A DNA stretch of 64,000 nucleotides, taken from positions 32,438-96,437 of the forward strand of contig DATBGO010000301.1 in NCBI GenBank assembly GCA_036558005.1, given 5' to 3'. The stretch is from DATBGO01 sp036558005. Lineage in GTDB: Bacteria; Actinomycetota; Actinomycetes; Streptosporangiales; Streptosporangiaceae. The notes beneath the pieces are model-generated. The model was not told the DNA's origin. It searched no databases and saw only the letters and a program-made list of their open reading frames with translations. The translations under genes and the position numbers were made by a program. Below, piece by piece: positions 59,983-64,000 of the stretch (position 1 is its first letter; each line of letters opens with the position of its first letter).

Positions 59983-61197
59983 GTGCACACCTACCGCGAG
60001 CTATTCCGGGCGCCGGAGTTCACGCCGTTCTTCCTGGCCAGCTCCGTGCAGGTGGCCGCGCAGACAATGAGCAGCCTGGCGCTGGGCACGCTGATCTACT
60101 CGGCGACGGGCTCACCGCTGCTGTCCGCGCTGGCGATTTTCGGCCCGTCGCTCACGCAGGTGATAGGCGCGAGCATGCTGCTGTCGGCGTCGGACCGGCT
60201 GCCGCCGCGCGCGGTGACGAGCGGACTGTCCCTGGTCTTCGCGGCCGGCGCCGCCGCGCTGGCAGTCCCCGGCGTGCCCGTCTGGGCGGCCTTCGCGATA
60301 GTCGCCTGCATGGGCGCGGGCGCGTCCCTGGCCGCCGCCGTCCGCTACGGGCTGCTCAGCGAGGTCGCCGCCGAGGCCGGCTACCTGCTCGGCCGCTCGG
60401 TGCTCAACATGTCCGTCGGAGCCATGCAGATCTGCGGTTTCGCGGCCGGGGGGGTGCTTATCGTCGCACTGTCAGCGCGGGGGGCCTTGCTGGCAGGCGC
60501 CGCTTTGTATGCCGCCGGGGCGGCGATCGCACGGTTCGGCCTCACCCGGCGCCCCGCGCGGGCAGCCGGCCGGCCATCGGTCAGGGATACCTGGCGGATC
60601 AACGCACGCCTCTGGTCGAGTACCGCCCGTCGTTATGTCTATCTCGCGCTGTGGGTGCCCAACGGGCTGATCGTGGGCTGCGAATCGCTTTTCGTCGCCT
60701 ATGCGCCCCGCCATGCCGGGCTGTTGTTCGTCGCGGCCGCCGCCGGCATGCTGGCCGGAGACACGCTGGCCGGCCGGTTCATCCCGTCCCGGTGGCGGGA
60801 AAGGCTCGGCACGCCGCTGCGGGTGATCCTCGCCGCACCGTACTTGATCTTCGCCGCACGGCCCGTGCTTCCCATCGCGGTAACAGCCGTCGTCGTCGCG
60901 TCGGTCGGCTACTGCGCCAGCCTGCTGCTGCAGGAACGCTTGATGGAGCTGACACCGCAGGAGCTGAGCGGGCAGGCGCTGGGCCTGGCCTCTTCCGGCA
61001 CGATGGCCATGCAGGGCGTCGGTGCCACGGTGGCGGGTGTGATTGCCCAGCGAACCTCACCCGCGACGGCGATGGCGGCCATGGCCGCGGTCTCGCTCGC
61101 GGTCACGCTGATCCTGGCTCCTGGACTGCGCCCGGCCGCGCGCGGCCCGGAGCCTGGCAGGGTGCCCCAGACGGCACGGCAAACAGAACCACAGTGA
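59983..61197 (+). CDS. MFS transporter
   Basis: A 404-residue major facilitator from the GTG at 59983 (MHTYRELFRAPEFTPFFLASSVQVAAQTMSSLALG). About 12 helices, including LFVAAAAGMLAGDTLAGRFIPSRWRERLG as the second-half motif A counterpart. It resembles actinomycete exporters found next to DUF5937/ArsR regulators. The frame is open to 59848, but that part overlaps the divergent regulator. The stop lies 11 bp before an LLM oxidoreductase gene, so the two are probably cotranscribed. Confidence 0.85.
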   Translation: MHTYRELFRAPEFTPFFLASSVQVAAQTMSSLALGTLIYSATGSPLLSALAIFGPSLTQVIGASMLLSASDRLPPRAVTSGLSLVFAAGAAALAVPGVPVWAAFAIVACMGAGASLAAAVRYGLLSEVAAEAGYLLGRSVLNMSVGAMQICGFAAGGVLIVALSARGALLAGAALYAAGAAIARFGLTRRPARAAGRPSVRDTWRINARLWSSTARRYVYLALWVPNGLIVGCESLFVAYAPRHAGLLFVAAAAGMLAGDTLAGRFIPSRWRERLGTPLRVILAAPYLIFAARPVLPIAVTAVVVASVGYCASLLLQERLMELTPQELSGQALGLASSGTMAMQGVGATVAGVIAQRTSPATAMAAMAAVSLAVTLILAPGLRPAARGPEPGRVPQTARQTEPQ

Positions 61198-61208
61198 GAG
61201 AAGGGGCG

Positions 61209-62081
61209 ATGAGTGAGGTTATGTTCGGGCTGGGCATCCCGGCGTCGGTACTGCCTGGCACCGACCCGGTGGCCATCGCCAGGATGGCGGAGGACCTGGG
61301 CTTCGATTTCGTGTCCGCTTCCGATCACCCGTGCGGGACGGAACCGACCTATGAGACGTGGACGATGCTGTCCTGGATCGCGGCCGCCACCTCGCGGATC
61401 CGGGTGGCCACCCGCGTGCTCGGCGTGCCCTACCGGAGCCCGGCGATGGTCGCGAAGATGGCCGAGACGTTCGCCCGCCTGTCGGGCGGCAGGCTGATCC
61501 TCGGACTCGGCGGCGGCTACTCCGACGAGGAGTTCCGCGCCTTCGGGCTGGGCACGTTCTCCGCGCGGGACAAGGTCGACGGCCTGGAGGAGGCCATCCG
61601 CATCGCCCGGGGCCTGTGGTCGCAACCCGCATTCACCTACCGCGGGCACCTGCATCACACGGACAGCGCCGAGCTGGAACCCAAGCCCGCTCAGCCGATC
61701 CCGATCTGGCTGGGCACCTTCGGCGCCCGCGCGCTCCGGGTGACCGGGCGGCTCGCCGACGGCTGGATACCCTCCTACGGGTACCGCCCGCCCCACGAGT
61801 ACGCGGCCATGCGCGAGCACGTGCTGACAGCCGCGCACGAAGCGGGCCGTGACCCGGCCGGCATCACCTGCGCCCTGCACATGCAAGCGCAGGTCGGCGA
61901 GCACGCCACCGGAGAACCGTCCCTGGTCGCCGGGCCGCCGGCCGCGATCACTGAGCAACTGCTCGCCTTCGCGCGGATCGGGTTCACCTCCTTCAGCTTC
62001 ACCCTCACCGGACCCGGCACCCGCCGGCAGGCCGAACGACTCGCACGCGAGGTGATCACATCCGTCCGGGCAGCCCTGTGA
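61209..62081 (+). CDS. LLM class (F420-type) flavin-dependent oxidoreductase
   Basis: A 290-residue luciferase-like protein. MFGLGIPASVLPGTDPVAIARMAEDLGFDFVSASDHP is the first unit. TSRIRVATRVLGVPYRSPAMVAKMAETFARLSGGRLILGLGGGYSDEEFRAFGLG and PIPIWLGTFGARALRVTGRLADGWIPSYG are the conserved core. It differs clearly from the LLM protein at 24697, so the two are distant paralogues. ATG at 61209 follows AGAAGGGG. Its coupling to an exporter and ArsR-type regulator suggests modification plus efflux of one compound; this is inference. Confidence 0.9.
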   Translation: MSEVMFGLGIPASVLPGTDPVAIARMAEDLGFDFVSASDHPCGTEPTYETWTMLSWIAAATSRIRVATRVLGVPYRSPAMVAKMAETFARLSGGRLILGLGGGYSDEEFRAFGLGTFSARDKVDGLEEAIRIARGLWSQPAFTYRGHLHHTDSAELEPKPAQPIPIWLGTFGARALRVTGRLADGWIPSYGYRPPHEYAAMREHVLTAAHEAGRDPAGITCALHMQAQVGEHATGEPSLVAGPPAAITEQLLAFARIGFTSFSFTLTGPGTRRQAERLAREVITSVRAAL

Positions 62082-62230
62082 CCAATGTCCCGGCACGGCG
62101 GCACTGCGCATGTCATGGCGCTACCATCCTGGCCAGCGCTGATATTCGGGTCAGCTGCCGCTGACATCGCGTCCTGGCGGGCAACCATACGGGCCGGCCG
62201 GCCCGTATGGAGGGTGAGGAGGTACCCCCC

Positions 62231-62755
62231 ATGCCGCTATCCGCGCGTGATGAGGAGTTCTCGGCGTTCGTCCGGGCCCGCCGGGTCGCGTTGCTGCGCG
62301 CCGCCTGCCTGCTGACGGCCGGCGACACCCATCGTGCCGAGGACCTGGTCCAGACTGCGCTGGCCCGGCTCTACGTGGCCTGGCCTCGGGTGCAGCGTTC
62401 GGGCACCCAGGCCGCCTACGCCTGGCGGATCATCGTCAACGCCAACGTCGACGAGGTCCGGCGGCCCCGTTGGCGGCGCGAGCAGACGGTCTCCGAGCTG
62501 CCCGACGGCCCGGGCCCGGCCCCGCCGGGCAGCAGTGACGAGGTCGACGGGGACGCGATCAGGGCCGCGCTCGCCAGCCTGCCGCCGGGCATGCGCGCCG
62601 CGGTCGTGCTGCGGCACTGGCTGGACCTCAGCGTGGAGGAGACGGCGAGCCTGCTGCACTGCTCGGAAGGAACGGTAAAGAGCCAGACAGCCAAGGGCGC
62701 CGCCCGGCTGCGGGAATTGCTGACCAACGGCGCGGCCGAGAGGAGCCACCGGTGA
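62231..62755 (+). CDS. SigE-family (Streptomyces type) ECF sigma factor
   Basis: A 174-residue sigma factor. Region 2 is FSAFVRARRVALLRAACLLTAGDTHRAEDLVQTALARLYVAWPRV...AYAWRIIVNANVDEVRRPRWRRE. Region 4 is ALASLPPGMRAAVVLRHWLDLSVEETASLLHCSEGTVKSQTAKGAARLRELL. The ATG at 62231 follows a good GTGAGGAGG; an ATG at 62207 has no such site. Its stop overlaps the next gene by 4 bp. Such sigma factors usually respond to envelope or antibiotic stress and are held by a membrane partner. Confidence 0.92.
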   Translation: MPLSARDEEFSAFVRARRVALLRAACLLTAGDTHRAEDLVQTALARLYVAWPRVQRSGTQAAYAWRIIVNANVDEVRRPRWRREQTVSELPDGPGPAPPGSSDEVDGDAIRAALASLPPGMRAAVVLRHWLDLSVEETASLLHCSEGTVKSQTAKGAARLRELLTNGAAERSHR

Positions 62756-63450
62756 ATGACCTGAAAGACCTGCTGGAACGGGCTCTGGATGACGGGCACG
62801 GCCCGGACGGGGCCGGGCCCGCCGACCCGGCCGCGGACCTGGCCAGGGGGCGTGCCCTGCTGCGGGGCAGGCGCCGGGTGGCCGTCGCGGGCCTGAGCGT
62901 GGGCGCGCTCGGCGTCGCGGCCGTGTCCTGGGCGGGGGTCGCCGCCACCGGCCCGGCCGGTCCGGCCGCCGCGGCTCACCCTGGCACTGCCGCGCGGCAG
63001 CACCGCCACGTGATCATCGTGCCGGGCGCCAGCCGCCCGGCCTCGCGGCTGCACTCGATCGCCCTGGTCGCCTACCAGGGCGAGCAGCCGCCCGGCTACC
63101 GGGTGGCGTTCATGCCCCGCGGCTGGGTGGTGCAGGGCGGCGACCCGTACGTGCTGACCATCGCGCCCAAGGGCGACCCGGACTCGCAGTACCAGTCGTT
63201 CACCGGCAAGCTCATCGTGGCGCTGCTGTCCAGGGACGCCAGCCCGCCCAAGCACTTCAATCTGCCGGTAGCGGGCAGGCCCGGTCAGTACCGGGTCCAG
63301 GACGACACCCAGATCCTGACCTTCAAAGGCATCGATGGCCGCTGGGTGATCATCCAGAGCCCGAAGGCGCTGGGCTGGGACCACGGCAGGCTGGCCAAGT
63401 TCGCGGCGGGCGTCCAGGTGCTCGGCAACGCCTCGCCAAGCCGCGGCTGA
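62752..63450 (+). CDS. Membrane-anchored partner of the ECF sigma factor (putative anti-sigma/sensor)
   Basis: A 232-residue protein, GTG start in a GTGA overlap with the sigma gene. A short cytoplasmic N-terminus (MNDLKDLLERALDDGHG) and one membrane helix (about 43-68, VAVAGLSVGALGVAAVSWAGVAA) are followed by an extracytoplasmic domain with beta-type segments (HSIALVAYQGEQPPGYRVAFMPRGWVVQ, YVLTIAPKG, GQYRVQDDTQILTFKGIDGRWVIIQSP). No zinc-type anti-sigma motif is visible. The role is inferred from the coupling and topology. Confidence 0.75.
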   Translation: MNDLKDLLERALDDGHGPDGAGPADPAADLARGRALLRGRRRVAVAGLSVGALGVAAVSWAGVAATGPAGPAAAAHPGTAARQHRHVIIVPGASRPASRLHSIALVAYQGEQPPGYRVAFMPRGWVVQGGDPYVLTIAPKGDPDSQYQSFTGKLIVALLSRDASPPKHFNLPVAGRPGQYRVQDDTQILTFKGIDGRWVIIQSPKALGWDHGRLAKFAAGVQVLGNASPSRG

Positions 63451-63456
63451 ACCGGG

Positions 63457-64000
63457 TCAGCCGGCCTGGCCCGGTGCCGGAACCGCGGCTGGCTGGCCCT
63501 CCCGCTGGCAGGCCGGCGGGCCGTCCAGGCCGCAGTGCAGCAGCTCCGCGGCCGGGGCGGCGGCCGGCCGGACGACCCTGGGGTTGCGGATCGTCGCCGC
63601 GGCCAGCAGGCCGCCGAGCACGCACAGCGCGGCCGAGATCAGCGACGCCCGGTGGAATCCGGCCGAGAACAGCTCCGGGTGCAGGTACGACGCGCCGGAC
63701 AGCCCGGCCGCGGCGGGCAGCACCGCGACGGCGACCAGGCTCGCCGCCCTGGCCACGTCGTTGTTGACCGCCGAGGCCATGCCGGCGTGGCTGGACGGGA
63801 CCGCGGCGAGCACGGTCGAGGTCAGCGGCGCGACGTTGGTGGCCAGGCCGAGGCCGAAGACGATGACCGCGGGCAGCACCTCGGTGAGGTAGTCACCGGA
63901 CGGCCCGATCCGGACGAACAGGGCAAGCCCGGCCGCGATGAGCAGCGGGCCGGCGGTCATCTGCAGCCGCGGGCCGATCCGGGCGGCCAGCGCCCCGGAC
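63457..64000 (-). CDS. MFS transporter, C-terminal part (5' end outside window)
   Basis: The last about 180 residues of a major facilitator, probably DHA2 type. It enters at the edge as SGALAARIGPRLQM and continues TAGPLLIAAGLALFVRIGP, VLPAVIVFGLGLATNVAPLTSTVLAAVPSSHAGMASAVNNDVARAASLVAVAVLPAAAGL and HRASLISAALCVLGGLLAAATI. The VPSSHAGMASAVNN segment is typical of the DHA2 TM11 region. The C-terminal tail is Pro/Ala-rich. Convergent with the sigma-partner gene, 6 bp apart. Confidence 0.85.
   Translation of the reverse strand, partial: SGALAARIGPRLQMTAGPLLIAAGLALFVRIGPSGDYLTEVLPAVIVFGLGLATNVAPLTSTVLAAVPSSHAGMASAVNNDVARAASLVAVAVLPAAAGLSGASYLHPELFSAGFHRASLISAALCVLGGLLAAATIRNPRVVRPAAAPAAELLHCGLDGPPACQREGQPAAVPAPGQAG

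Overview
This window is very GC-rich (well above 70 percent by eye) and almost fully coding. It uses many GTG and a few TTG starts, 4-bp ATGA/GTGA overlaps and apparently leaderless promoters. A mycothiol-dependent maleylpyruvate isomerase-type protein, two F420-type LLM oxidoreductases, an Rv2525c-like DUF1906 protein, a GAF-ANTAR regulator, two ECF sigma factors and a form II CO-dehydrogenase-like enzyme all point to a high-GC actinomycete chromosome. I saw no tRNA, rRNA, CRISPR array, insertion sequence or phage gene.

Layout. 1-2667: molybdate/tungstate-type ABC importer (ATPase cut by the window edge). 2977-4854: two tandem DUF929 thioredoxin-like membrane proteins. 4879-6065: a small conserved-looking protein and a GAF-ANTAR regulator. 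6240-12037: MarR regulator, a single-chain two-half ABC exporter and an MFS exporter. 12187-15800: molybdenum hydroxylase of the form II CoxL type in the order L-S-M, followed by a membrane protein, a 612-bp regulatory stretch and a GAF-LuxR regulator whose frame runs through a YjbQ gene. 18442-21000: alpha/beta hydrolase, ECF sigma factor with a SnoaL-like tail, membrane protein. 21369-26588: GntR-SulP pair, DUF1906 protein, LLM oxidoreductase, S66 peptidase. 26307-34422: DHA2 exporter, universal stress protein, SDR, the threonine catabolic pair tdh-kbl, a VOC protein and a class B penicillin-binding protein. 34456-39880: ABC-2 exporter, VapBC-type toxin-antitoxin pair, MFS transporter with a large loop insertion and a TetR gene. 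40085-43820: hrpA with one frameshift. 43837-53938: five codirectional minus-strand genes described below. 54069-63450: FMN-dependent alpha-hydroxy-acid oxidase, a PadR-ABC(FtsX) operon with a striking operator, an ArsR-type regulator divergent from MFS and LLM genes, and a SigE-family sigma factor with a membrane partner. The start of another MFS exporter gene lies beyond the right edge.

How genes work together. The Mo-type importer and the Mo hydroxylase probably serve one cofactor economy. Most transporters sit next to their likely regulators (MarR, PadR, ArsR, TetR). The most unusual part is the tightly coupled trio at 53938-46567: a FAD/NAD(P)-binding protein fused to OsmC, an Enzyme I-like PEP-utilising protein without the usual N-terminal domain and CGE motif, and a 14-blade WD40 protein joined to a KAP P-loop NTPase. 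Several blades are identical over about 50 bp of DNA. Downstream come a mycothiol-type DinB protein and a cNMP-domain thioredoxin-reductase-like protein. I know of no described system with this makeup and treat it as the best candidate for something new; its function is inference only.
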